Shown here piece by piece: positions 33,569-44,146 of a DNA stretch of 60,000 bases (position 1 is its first letter; each line of letters begins with the position of its first letter). The position numbers were made by a program, and so were the translations under genes. The notes under the pieces were generated by a model. That model was given only the letters and a program-made list of their open reading frames with translations. It had not been told where the DNA came from and did not search any database. This stretch comes from Takakia lepidozioides (lineage: Eukaryota > Streptophyta > Takakiopsida > Takakiales > Takakiaceae). The DNA lies in assembly GCA_030704615.1 (NCBI GenBank), contig CM060731.1, forward strand, positions 96,082,756-96,142,755, given 5' to 3'.

Positions 33569-34068
33569 NNNNNNNNNNNNNNNNNNNNNNNNNNNNNNNN
33601 NNNNNNNNNNNNNNNNNNNNNNNNNNNNNNNNNNNNNNNNNNNNNNNNNNNNNNNNNNNNNNNNNNNNNNNNNNNNNNNNNNNNNNNNNNNNNNNNNNNN
33701 NNNNNNNNNNNNNNNNNNNNNNNNNNNNNNNNNNNNNNNNNNNNNNNNNNNNNNNNNNNNNNNNNNNNNNNNNNNNNNNNNNNNNNNNNNNNNNNNNNNN
33801 NNNNNNNNNNNNNNNNNNNNNNNNNNNNNNNNNNNNNNNNNNNNNNNNNNNNNNNNNNNNNNNNNNNNNNNNNNNNNNNNNNNNNNNNNNNNNNNNNNNN
33901 NNNNNNNNNNNNNNNNNNNNNNNNNNNNNNNNNNNNNNNNNNNNNNNNNNNNNNNNNNNNNNNNNNNNNNNNNNNNNNNNNNNNNNNNNNNNNNNNNNNN
34001 NNNNNNNNNNNNNNNNNNNNNNNNNNNNNNNNNNNNNNNNNNNNNNNNNNNNNNNNNNNNNNNNNNNN
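33569..34068. other. Assembly gap, 500 N
   Basis: Exactly 500 N, so probably a fixed-size scaffold gap whose true length is unknown. Frames that run through it are artefacts. The following 34069-34264 holds no recognised gene. Confidence 0.99.
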
Positions 34069-34264
34069 CTTTCGCAGCTTTGCCTTCATCTCTGTGAGAA
34101 GCTTCGGATTTTCTGCTGCATCAAGTGTGACCTCCTGCTACAGATCCTATCAAAGAATTTTCTGGTGTTGTAAAGAAAATTGCAACTGTTGTCCAATTCA
34201 GCCTTGGAAATTCTACTAGTAATACATGAAAGGTGAGAATCCAGTGGAAGCATGGACACCATTC

Positions 34265-34300
34265 GGGGGTTCTGCTATTTCATGAGCGGCATGAGCAGAG
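34265..34300. repeat. Left terminal inverted repeat of E
   Basis: Matches the complement of 48450-48489 with one substitution-rich start and a 4-base length difference in the ATGAGC run. Further ATGAGC words continue to about 34340. Confidence 0.65.
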
Positions 34301-34640
34301 CGGCATGAGCATGCGCGGAAAAAAAAAAAGCATGAGCAGACCATTGTGAGTCCACGGAAATAGGGTTAGGAGGCACGGAAATAGGGTCATGTGAAGTTGG
34401 AATGTGGCACCAGTGGACTTGAAATGCAACATTTTATTGCAAATTTTGTGGCAAGCCACGTCTATACAAGTGTGTTCTAACTGTCATAATGCCGGAATGG
34501 GCACTACTCTCCTACACCCCCGCGAGGAACTTGCCCCACCTTCTTCCTCATCCCCTCATCCCCTCATCATCCGAGCTCTGTGATGCATCAGTTCCACTAT
34601 GCCTCTCAAAAATCCGTCCTCATCCTTGGGGACTGTCCAC

Positions 34641-37600
34641 TCACCTCCTGGGAATCTTCTGCGTCTTCTCCCCACTTTTCTCAGCAGAATCCAACACAAA
34701 TCTACGAGCCCGACGGGCTCTAATAGCTGCTGCCTCCTCCCTCATCTTCATTTTCTTGAGGCTTGCCTCGTCTAAAATCTGCTGTACACGACTACGTTCG
34801 GAACACCTCCTAATGGACACCGAAGCAAGCCGGGCAGCATAAGTAGGAAGGATGTACTCCCTTTCTGGACTAGGCATGAAATCCCCCCCCAGGAACTCCG
34901 GTGTAGAAGTCCCTCGACAGTACTGGCATCCTACAGTAAGAACAAAATCCACTTCAAGAATGTCAATACCAGCACAAGCAGAAATGGTTTTCAATGAAAT
35001 AAGAGAGCGGAGGGAGGTGCCTCACAAATCTGGAGGCAACTTACAATGCCACCACTCACTCGTAAACCGGGGCTCCTCGGCCTCGATCCCAACTTCCTCC
35101 CCCTGCTCCTTCTCGGATTTTTCCTCATCCTCCGAGGATGCCTCTTCCTCTTTCGGCAGACGTTCAGCCGCTGCAAGTTCCGAGTTGTGGAGGGCAGTAT
35201 CTGGCTCGAAGGCGAACACATGCCTGTCGGACAACGTCCCTGCCCACATTGAAGCACCTGAGGAACAAAGCGGGCGGTTAATAGCTTGCGGCATGCAATT
35301 GCAATGGGGCCAGGGGACAAACTGAGCACGTGAAGGCTTACCCGTGCCGCATGTGAGGTCCAGAATCCGCCCTTGGACATCGAGCACGTCTCCATGAGGG
35401 TTTGGATGAAAGCAGGGCTCCGGGTCCGGCTGTACCGCCACGGTTTGCCTGTCTTTGTGTCCTTCGGCATACTAGAGTGGGGCACATAGTTGTAGAGGAC
35501 ATCGTAGGTTACAGGGTCCACAGCGGCATCAACAAGACGACCGTCGTTGCGGAATTTGAACGTAGACCCTCTCTTCACAAAGCAATATGCCTCAAACACC
35601 AATGTCTGCACATCCAACAAAGAAGGGATCAATTCCAGGGTCTACTTAACATACACCACAATATGAAGTGAATGCAATAGATTGATAACTTACACTTTGG
35701 CCCTCTGTTCGCAACCCCTGCGTACTGATGCAGAACCATTTTCTGAGGAGGACGGGGTGACACTTTTCGGTGTCCACCTTGCCACCGCATTCTCTGTGGT
35801 CTTCCCTCTCGTGGCAAGGACAACCACACATCCACCGTCATCCAAGAGCATCCCCGCCAGCCCAAACCCGGCTTTCCAGTAGTCCTCAGTAAACCTGTTC
35901 CAGGTGGGCACACCATCCAGGCCCTCCAGCAGCTCCCCATCTGGAATGTCGAGGAGAATCATGTCGCAAGCTCTCTCCACCTCCAACCCCCCCCCCCCCG
36001 AGTGCTCTGCAATTCGTGCTCACAGCCGTGAAGAATTCCATCATGGCTTCAAAACCAGGGGTGTCTTTAGGCTCTGTACCGCAGCCCTCTTCTTGGCTTT
36101 CCCCTTCTGCTCCGCCAGAGACTTGTTGTGTGCCACCTTCTTCGCCCTGGCAGCGAGAGCGTCAAGGAAGCTCTCATTGACGCATTGGATGATGGTTGGA
36201 GGTTCTAGCTTTGGCCTGTGCGTAAACGTCACCGCCGAATACCGCCGTGTAGGCTCGCCCTCAAATGCCAACTTCTTGGCAGAGCCAGTCCCACTCCGAA
36301 CTGACTTGGGAACCCGGACGACCGGTGACTGGGTAGGAGCAACAGCAGTCGCAGGACCTTGAACAAAATCGGCGTCGGAGTCACTCTCTTGGGTCCCCTC
36401 CTGCGCCTCCTCCGATGCCCCGATGGTTTTCTTCTTTTTGGGTGTTACTGCAGTCACCTGTTTCCTTGTCCTTTTCCTTTGACCTTTACTCTTCTCATGC
36501 AATTTCTCCTGAATTCCTGCCTGAGCAAGCTCTGCCGCTTTCCTGGAGTTCGCAAGCGCTTTTGCCTCTTTTGCACCCAACGGAGGCAGCGGAGCCCGTT
36601 TCGTCGGAATTCAGCATCCAGCTTCAATTGAAACTCGGATGGGTCGAGCGAGCCGGGCGGAAGGTCCACATACAAGGGCAATCACGCAAATGTTCCAGAT
36701 GCCACTCCTTCACAATATCGTCAGTGTACATGGAGTCAGCCCCAGGGTTCCTCCATGCCAGGAAGAATGGTGGCTCGAAAGACAGATGACCTTTCTCCAA
36801 AGGGAGAACTTACAGTACCTGCATTCATGAAAAACACAATGAGGTCCGAAAATGGCTAAGTCCCTGAACGGCAATAGGGCCTACAACTGGAATATGGCGC
36901 CGAATTTCCACCAGGGCCACCCAGTCTAGGGACTTAGCCCGAAAATGGCTAAGTCCCTGAACGGCAATAGGGCCTGGAACTGGAAAATGGCGCCGAATTT
37001 CCATTTCAGGGCCAGCCAGTCTAGGGACTTAGCCCGAAAATGGCTAAGTCCCTGGACGGCAATAGGGCCTAGAACTGGAAACGGCGCCGAATTTCCAGTT
37101 CCGGGCCAGCCACACTAGGGACTTAGCCGAAAATGGCTAAGTCCCTGAACGGCAATAGGGCCTAAAACTGGAATATGGCGCCGAATTTCCACTTCAGGCC
37201 AGCCAGTCTAGGGACTTAGCCGAAAATGGCTAAGTCCCTGAACGGCAATAGGGCCTGGAACTGGAAAATGGCGCCGAATTTCCAGTTCAGGGCCAGCCAG
37301 TCTAGGGACTTAGCCCGAAAATGGCTAAGTCCCTGGACGGCAATAGGGCCTAGAACTGGAAAACGGCGCCGAATTTCCAGTTCGGGCCAGCCACACTAGG
37401 GACTTAGGCCGAAAATGGCTAAGTCCCTGAACGGCAATAGGGCCTAAAACTGGAATATGGCGCCGAATTTCCACTTCAGGGCCAGCCAGTCTAGGGACTT
37501 AGGCCGAAAATGGCTAAGTCCCTGAACGGCAATAGGGCTTGGAACTGGAAAATGGCGCCGAATTTCCAGTTCCGGGCCAGCCAGTCTAGGGACTTAGCCA

Positions 37601-40600
37601 TTTTCGGAGCCCTGACTGGAAATTCGGCGCCATTTTCCCTAACACCACTTGAGGCCTCTAACATCCTGAAATGCCAGGACTTGAAAGAAAGGCAGCGCGT
37701 ATGTACCTGTACAGAAGGCGCATTGCTGCTTTGTCCGCGTTCGGCTGGTCGGTGAACTCGTGGCTCCGGCGAGCATCTGCTATCTCCCGAAAGAATAGGT
37801 TGGTTTTGTAGAGCAGAAAGTACCTCGTCACATAGTCACGTAGGCTCTCTGCTGCAGGAGATATCTCCATCTTGAACTGATGTGCTTGTGTGTCCAGCTG
37901 CTCTTGCGCATTCGTCGTCACCTGTGGAGATTGTCCATCAGATCGCTTTCCTCAAAAAATACAATGAATCCACCCCCTACTAGAGTAGAAGCCCCAAACG
38001 AAGCGTGGGGAAGTACCTGAAACCACCATGTCATGCGGTTCATCCACATGTCGAATGTGGGGTCAGAGAGTTTGTCCGGTTTGGGGAAGCTCCACATGTC
38101 CCTGGTACTTTGGGAACCATTCCAGATTTGGAGCCACCGGGTCTGTCCAACCACCCAGCATATTCGTAAGCGCCAAACACCACAAAAAGGAGTTGTTGCC
38201 ACCACAATTTGTTAAGAATGTATCACCTTTTCTGTTGCATCCACACAGGATGTGGCTAGACGATGGAGCTTCTCCAATGTCATCGTGGGCTTCAGAGCGC
38301 GAGAGTAGTGCTTCCCCACCTCCACCAGAAAGTCGGCACCAAGGGCGGGATCAGCTATGGCCACGTACTTTACCATCCGCGACTTGTACTTTATGCGGGC
38401 CCTCACCTCCGCAGCTTTGACATACGATTCGAGTTCCGGGAGGGTTGGATTCTTCTCCTCTGACTCCATGTAGAACCTCCGCGCATGTGCCAAATCCTGC
38501 TGTATTTCGTCTGTCAAGAATGCGCACATAAGATTAGAGATCCTGCTCAACACAATTTCTTCTATTGGGGAGGAGAGACAGATTAGCTCAACAAAACTGT
38601 CAGGAGCTTTACCCGAAAATGTAGTCCACATGGCGTCGACGCTCAGCCTATACCACGTTCTGTCTGCCTTTGCCTCCGACTTGCGCAGGAGGTCGGCACT
38701 GAGGGAATTGGCAAACTCTTGCACCCCTGCTTCCCGACATCCTTCACTCGGAAGAGCATATGGGACAAGTTGGTGGCAATGAAGGCATTCTCAGTCACCC
38801 TGCAGTGCCACATTTCCATCAAACAATACTGAAATGGGAATTTTCATCATATATGAGGATTCGCAATGAAATGACTTCCAAATTCAAAGTCCAAAAGCGA
38901 GAGGGGTTGTAGCTTACGAGTTGATGTCGGCCATTGCAGCTTTGAGAGACTGCGATCTTTGGGCCCCGCAACCTTCAGCACAACACAATCAACGGCGAAA
39001 TGCCAATCGAGATCGTTGGGGTGGGCTTGGGCAATGTGCTCCATCCATGCCAGGAGGCGATGATTGCCGTCCCACACGTAGAACATCTTACCGGACATGT
39101 GCTGGAAAAGAGGATCACTAGCAATCGATCTCTCGAACTCCTCATTTCGCGTTTGCCAATGGGGACCCCATTTGTCCACCTCATCGGAAGTGTGGGCACG
39201 GGAAGCTCCGTGGTCGTTCTCAATGGAAACGTAAAAGGCGGCAGACCCCATTCGATATCCATCCCGGAAAGAGAATTTCAGCTTGTCGATATCGCCTGGG
39301 AGGGCAAGGTCTCACCACCTGCAATGACACCAAGCGGCAAAGGGGAATTCGAAGCTTGGCCGGGTACACCATGCCCCCAGCACCCTGCCAATGTTGCTGT
39401 GGGTTGCCTCCAACATCTTGGCAGCGGCCAACTTCATATCCGCCTCAGACATGACGTCTGCTGAGAGGGGTTTTCCGGCAGCCCACCAGGACCGCCAAAT
39501 CCAGCCTGTATGCTCCGGTTTGGGGCCTGGGGATGTCCGGGAGGATGTCATCCTGGTCAGAAAGCTCCCTGTCGTCCTCCTCAACAGGGTCAGCCACCTG
39601 CGAAACCACCTCCAGCACTCTCGTCGTCTCTACTGCCCTCTCCCTGGCTTCACCTCGAACTTGCATAATCCGTGCTCTTTCAGGTGTTCTTTCCTCTCCT
39701 CCACTCTCCACCGTATGGGTAATTGCGGGGGCTGCTCTTGCCCGCGATGGTCTAACCGGTGTGCTACTGCCTCTCTGTGGTGTCTTGTAGGGATCCACCG
39801 TCTCTGTGGGTCCCTCGCTTACATTGGCATCTGTCATTTGGGCACCCCTGGCCTCTTCAGCTGCCTTTTGTCTTTCCTCCTGGCTAGCATTCTGTCTCGT
39901 CTGTTCTTTTGCCCTCTCTTTTGCCCTCTCACGGGCTTTCTGTTTCTTACTAGGGCTAGCAGCAGGGGAGCCCTCCAGGACGACCACCTTTGATTGAGGC
40001 GAACTGACACCCTCGCGCGCACTGCTCACTCCCCCTCCGCAGCCCGTGACTGCTCTCTCGCCGGGGATTGCATGTGCTTAGCTTTCTTCTTTTTCTTTGC
40101 GTGGGCGGGCCCTACTGCATGTGCATGAACAACCTCCATTGCCCGATCTGCTGTCCTCATGTCCTCACGCCCTTCACCTGCCATGCCGCCTGTACCAACC
40201 TCCCCAATGCCTACTCTGTCGTAATCTCGTTGCAAGTCCTCCCGTCCACCAACAAAAGGTTTAAGTTTGCCCTCTCGCCCCAAGTTCGGCGATTCAAACA
40301 TGCGATGAGTTGGAGCTGTCGATGATACCACCAGCGTGCCGGGCTCGTCGTCACTCTGTCATTGACAAAAATCGTGAAAACCAACATCGGTGCAAAAAGC
40401 AGCATCGCAACGAGTAGCGCAACCACCATAGCAACAATCATGTAGCAAAAATGAAAACATAACAAGTTTAGGAAGTATGGAGAGCCATGCAACAACAATG
40501 AAAACAAATGCAACCATTGCCTAAGAATGACATGCACAAGCAGCCTTCTCCAGAGCTGCCGGATTTGCACACGCATTGCAAACAATCTAAGGTTCACTCA

Positions 40601-40891
40601 ACTATCTAAAGTTCACTCATACAGCAAAGCCAGGATGAAGATGCAAAAACAAAGCGAGGTAACAAAGCGAAAGCAAAAAATAAATCGAACAAACCGAAAG
40701 CAGAAGTGGCTTGCCTGAGAGTACTCGGCTTCAGTTGGCGCAGGTTGTGAGCAAGACACTGGAATCTCCTGCTGGAGCTTCAGTTTGGCCATGCGAGAGA
40801 TTGGCCGTCGTCCGTAGTACAGAGCTTTCAACTTCCGCCGCGGTCTGGATGTGAGGTCTCTCTCAGGAGAGCCACGCCCTTCAGGCGGCAT
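34641..40891 (-). CDS. M2: ParB-like domain plus DNA methyltransferase-like protein, about 11 exons
   Basis: Predicted start ATG 40891, stop at 34641. Exons by visible splice sites: 40891-40715 (GC donor), 40355 to about 40026, about 39450-38918, 38828-38613, 38510-38227, about 38148-38017, 37921-37707, 36818-35694, 35605-35342, 35257 to about 35040, last to 34641. The third exon has FYVWDGNHRLLAWMEHI (39045-39087), a ParB/sulfiredoxin-fold signature. Exon 8 holds a KKKK-rich linker and ILLDIPDG with LLDDGGCVVVLATRG (35930-35965), which fits motif IV with D-x-P-x in place of DPPY. Exons 9-10 give ILDLTCGTG (35340-35366) and, after the splice, RHVFAFEPD, fitting motif I. Motif IV before motif I is the beta-class order. 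ParB-methyltransferase fusions are known in phages and bacteria. Single-base losses near 35380, 38740 and 39378 relative to M1 suggest decay or sequence errors. Confidence 0.65.
36838..37625. repeat. 94-bp tandem array with three-unit higher order, in M2 intron 7
   Basis: About eight units at 93-95-bp spacing (GAAAATGGCTAAG at 36941, 37036, 37129, 37222, 37317, 37411, 37506). Three variants cycle in order: ACTGGAATATGG, ACTGGAAAATGG, ACTGGAAACGG, so the true period is about 282 bp. Each unit contains GGCGCCGAATTTCC and opposed TAGGGACTTAGCC / GGCTAAGTCCC modules. It fills the intron between exons ending 37707 and starting 36818. Confidence 0.95.
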
Positions 40892-41119
40892 AAGTCCCAG
40901 CCAAAAAGATCTCCTTTTTGGGGGTACATGCCTGGAATACCATGTTAAGCCAAGTTTAGCATGAGATTTAGGGTACGTGTCCAGGAAGCCATGCGTCGCC
41001 AGCCCGAATAATAACCGACGGCCGTCGACATTTATTGCCCAACTGCGCAATTAAATGTCGGATGAAGCCCTCCATGTCGGATGAAAATCGACGTAAACAG
41101 TCCCGGAATTTCCAACGTA

Positions 41120-42140
41120 GAGGTAATTCGGAGCGCTGCACGATGGAATTCCGGCGCCGGATTTCCATCAGCGGAGGAAGGGCGGCGCTGGAAATTTCCC
41201 TCACGCAGGTAATTCGGAAGCGCGCGGATGGAAATCCGGCGACGAATTTCCATCCAGCCAGGTAGGGCGGCGCTGGAAATTTCCCTCACGCAGGTAATTC
41301 GGAAGCGCGCGGATGGAAATCCGGCGACGAATTTCCATCCAGCCAGGTAGGGCGGCGCTGGAAATTTCCCTCAAGCAGGTAATTCGGAAGCGCGCGGATG
41401 GAAATCCGGCGACGAATTTCCATCCAGCCAGGTAGGGCGGCGCTGGAAATTTCCCTCACGCAGGTAATTCGGAAGCGCGCGGATGGAAATCCGGCGACGA
41501 ATTTCCATCCAGCCAGGTAGGGCGGCGCTGGAAATTTCCCTCACGCAGGTAATTCGGAAGCGCTCGAATGGAAATCCGGCGCCGAATTTCCATCCAGCCA
41601 GGTAGGGCGGCGCTGGAAATTTCCCTCAAGCAGGTAATTCGGAAGCGCTCGGATGGAAATCCGGCGCCGAATTTCCATCCGCGGAGAAAGGTCGGCGCGC
41701 CGAATTTCCCTCACGCAGGTAATTCGGAAGCGCGCGGATGGAAATCCGGCGCCGAATTTCCATCCAACCAGGTAGTGCGGCACTGGAAATTTCCCTGAAG
41801 CAGGTAATTCGGAAGCGCGCGGATGGAAATCCGGCGCCGAATTTCCATCCAGCCAGGTAGGGCGGCGCTGGAAATTTCCCTCAAGCAGGTAATTCGGAAG
41901 CGCTCGGATGGAAATCCGGCGCCGAATTTCCATCCAACCAGGTAGTGCGGCGCTGGAAATTTCCCTGAAGCAGGTAATTCGGAAGCGCGCGGATAGAAAT
42001 CCGGCGCCGAATTTCCATCTAGCCAGGTAGGGCGGCGCTGGAAATTTCCCTCAAGCAGGTAATTCGGAAGCGCTCGGATGGAAATCCGGCGCCGAATTTC
42101 CATCCGCGGAGGTAGGGCGGCGCGCCGAATTTCCCTCACG
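41120..42140. repeat. 85-bp tandem array between the divergent E genes
   Basis: About 12 units at exact 85-bp spacing (CAGGTAATTCGGAAGCG starts at 41206, 41291, 41376, 41461, 41546, 41631 and onward). Each unit contains a near-palindrome GGAAATCCGGCGCCGAATTTCC (GGCGACG in the left copies, GGCGCCG in the right copies) and GGCGGCGCTGGAAATTTCCCT. Near-identity shows recent homogenisation. Long open frames across it (repeating MEIRRRISI) are a by-product of unit length. Confidence 0.97.
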
Positions 42141-42159
42141 CAAGTAATTCGGTGCCGAA

Positions 42160-42890
42160 TTTCCATCATGCAGGTAATTCGAATACCGGATGAATGGAAA
42201 TTCCTGCAGGTAAGTGGAATCCCGGATAAATGAAAATTCGGCGCCGAATTTCCATCCTGCAGGTAATTCGAATCCCGGATGAATGGAAATTCGGCGCCGA
42301 ATTTCCATCTAGCAGGTGATTCGAATCCCGGATGAATGGAAATTCGGCGCCGAATTTCCATCCAGCAGGTAAGTCGGATCGGTGCCGTTTGGATATTCGG
42401 CGCCGAATTTCCATTCGCCAAGTATTTCTGAGCGAGGAATTACCTTCGTGCAGGTAATTCCCAGATGAGAATTACCTTCCTGCAGGTAATTCGTCGATCA
42501 GAATTACCTTCGTGCAGGTAATTCTGGACGAGGAATTAACATCCTACCGGCATCGATTGGAATTACCTGCAGGAAGGTAATTCTCATCTGGAAATTACCT
42601 GCACGAAGGTAATTCTGAGCGATGAAATACATGGCGAATGGAAATTCGGCGCCGAATATCCATACGCCATCGATCCGACTTACCTGCTGGATGGAAATTC
42701 GGCGCCGAATTTCCATTTATCCGGGATTCCACTTACCTGCTGGATGGAAATTCGGCGCCGAATCTCCATCCATCCGAGATTCCACTTACCTGCTGGATGG
42801 AAATTCGGCGCCGAATTTACATTCATCCGGTATTCGAATTACCTGCAGGATGGAAATTCGGCGCCGAATCTCCATCCATTCGAGATTCCA
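42160..42890. repeat. Long imperfect palindrome at the centre of the E intergenic region
   Basis: The left arm (about 42170-42520) and right arm (about 42560-42890) are inverted copies around a centre near 42540. For example 42455-42485 GAGAATTACCTTCCTGCAGG pairs with 42565-42590 CCTGCAGGAAGGTAATTCTC, and GTAAGTCGGATCGGTGCC near 42370 pairs with CGATCCGACTTAC near 42670. The central words are ATTACCTTCGTGCAGGTAAT types. A structure this size could form a cruciform or act in regulation or replication; only its existence is shown. Confidence 0.9.
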
Positions 42891-43190
42891 CTTACCTGCT
42901 GGATGGAAATTCGGCGCCGAATTTCCATTCATCTGGTATTCGAGTTACCTGCAGGATGGAAATTCGGCGCCGAATTTCCATTTATCTGAGATTCCACTTA
43001 CCTGCTGGATGGAAATTTCGGCGCCGAATTTCCATTCATCCGGGATTTGAATTACCTGCAGGATGGAAATTCGGCGCCGAATCTCCATCCATCCGGGATT
43101 CCACTTACCTGCTGGATGGAAATTCGGCGCCGAATCTCCATCCATCCGGGATTCCACTTACCTGCTGGATGGAAATTCGGCGCCGAATTT
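42660..43190. repeat. 53-bp tandem array
   Basis: About ten units at 53-bp spacing (unit boundary at 42688, 42741, 42794, 42847, 42900, 42953, 43006, 43060, 43113, 43166). Each carries the exact 22-bp palindrome GGAAATTCGGCGCC plus its complement arm, or a one-base variant. In 42794-43060 CTGCTGG and CTGCAGG joints alternate, giving a 106-bp dimer there. The left arm of the palindrome contains the same units inverted. Confidence 0.95.
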
Positions 43191-43880
43191 CCATCCGGGG
43201 GATGGTCTCTGTTGGAGAGGTGCCGCCTCTCCGCCGCTCTGTTGGATATTCGGTGCCGAATTTCCGTCCCGGGGGTTGAAATATGACGGCCAGGTGCCGA
43301 CCTCTCCCTTCTCCCCGACTACATTGGAACGGCCCCGAATTGAAATTCGGCGCCGTTTTCCCATCTGGGGAGGTTTTTATGTCGGCCAGTTTTCGGTCTG
43401 ACCCCCCAACAAGACTTCCTTTGGGGGGGCCCGGATGGAAATTCGGCGCCGAATCTCCATCCAGGGGATGTTCTCTGTCGCACACTCGCCGGCCTCTGCG
43501 CCCGAGGCGACTTCATCCGGGCGTCCCCTGTTCGATATTCGGTGCCGAATTTCCGTACGGGGGTTGAAATGTGACGGCCAAGTGCAGGCCACTCCCCCCT
43601 CCCCGACTGCATCCGAACCGCCCCGGATGGAAATTCGGCGCCGTTTTTCCATCTGGGGATGTTTTTATGCCGTCCAGTTTTCGGCCTGACCCCCCGACAC
43701 GACTCCCTTTGGGGGGCCCGGATGGAAATTCGGCGCCGAATCTCCATCCAGGGGATATTCTCTGTCGCACACACTCCGGCCTCTGCGCCCGAGGCGACTT
43801 CATCCGGGCTTCCTCTGTTGGATATTGGGTGCCGAATTTCCATTCGGGGGTAGTAATGTGACGGCACGGTGCCGGCTTCT
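43190..43880. repeat. About 270-290-bp tandem repeat upstream of the transposase
   Basis: Two and a half units starting at 43169, 43435 and 43722, each with GATATTCGGTGCCGAATTTCC, CGGCGCCGTTTTTCCATCTGGGG and CTGACCCCCC(A/G)ACA(A/C)GACT words. It ends about 260 bp before the transposase ATG, so it lies in the promoter region. Confidence 0.9.
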
Positions 43881-44146
43881 CCCCTTCAGCCGTCATCATC
43901 CGGACGGCCCCCCACTTTCTGGCTGCATACCGTTGGCAGTTATTGCGCAAAGACGAGGGGCCGCATTCCGGAGACAAGGTTCATTAACACTCTGACTGTG
44001 GATTTTTGAGATAGTTGGCTCCCTGGATTTGGATCAGGCTTCGTCGCTCGGACAAATCGGCATCGCATTCATTCCCATCGCTGCACCCCCTTCTACCAGG
44101 GAGCTTCCCCGCATGCCATCCTGGCAGTCTTGTGTGCACATCTCCC

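Noticed and set aside
33461-34219. ORFs of 177-252 codons across 33569-34068
   Set aside because: They consist mainly of N.
34641-40891. M2 as a C5-cytosine methyltransferase
   Set aside because: No PCQ or ENV motif is visible; the motif order (DxPx before the GTG loop) fits the amino-methyltransferase beta class better.
41120-42140. Resemblance of regularly spaced palindromic repeats to a CRISPR array
   Set aside because: Units are contiguous 85-bp tandem repeats without unique spacers, in a spliced eukaryotic genome, with no cas genes.
41541-43279. Long ORFs with a repeating MEIRRRISI or GNSAPNFH pattern on both strands
   Set aside because: They are translations of the 85- and 53-bp palindromic arrays; frames are open on both strands because of the repeat composition.
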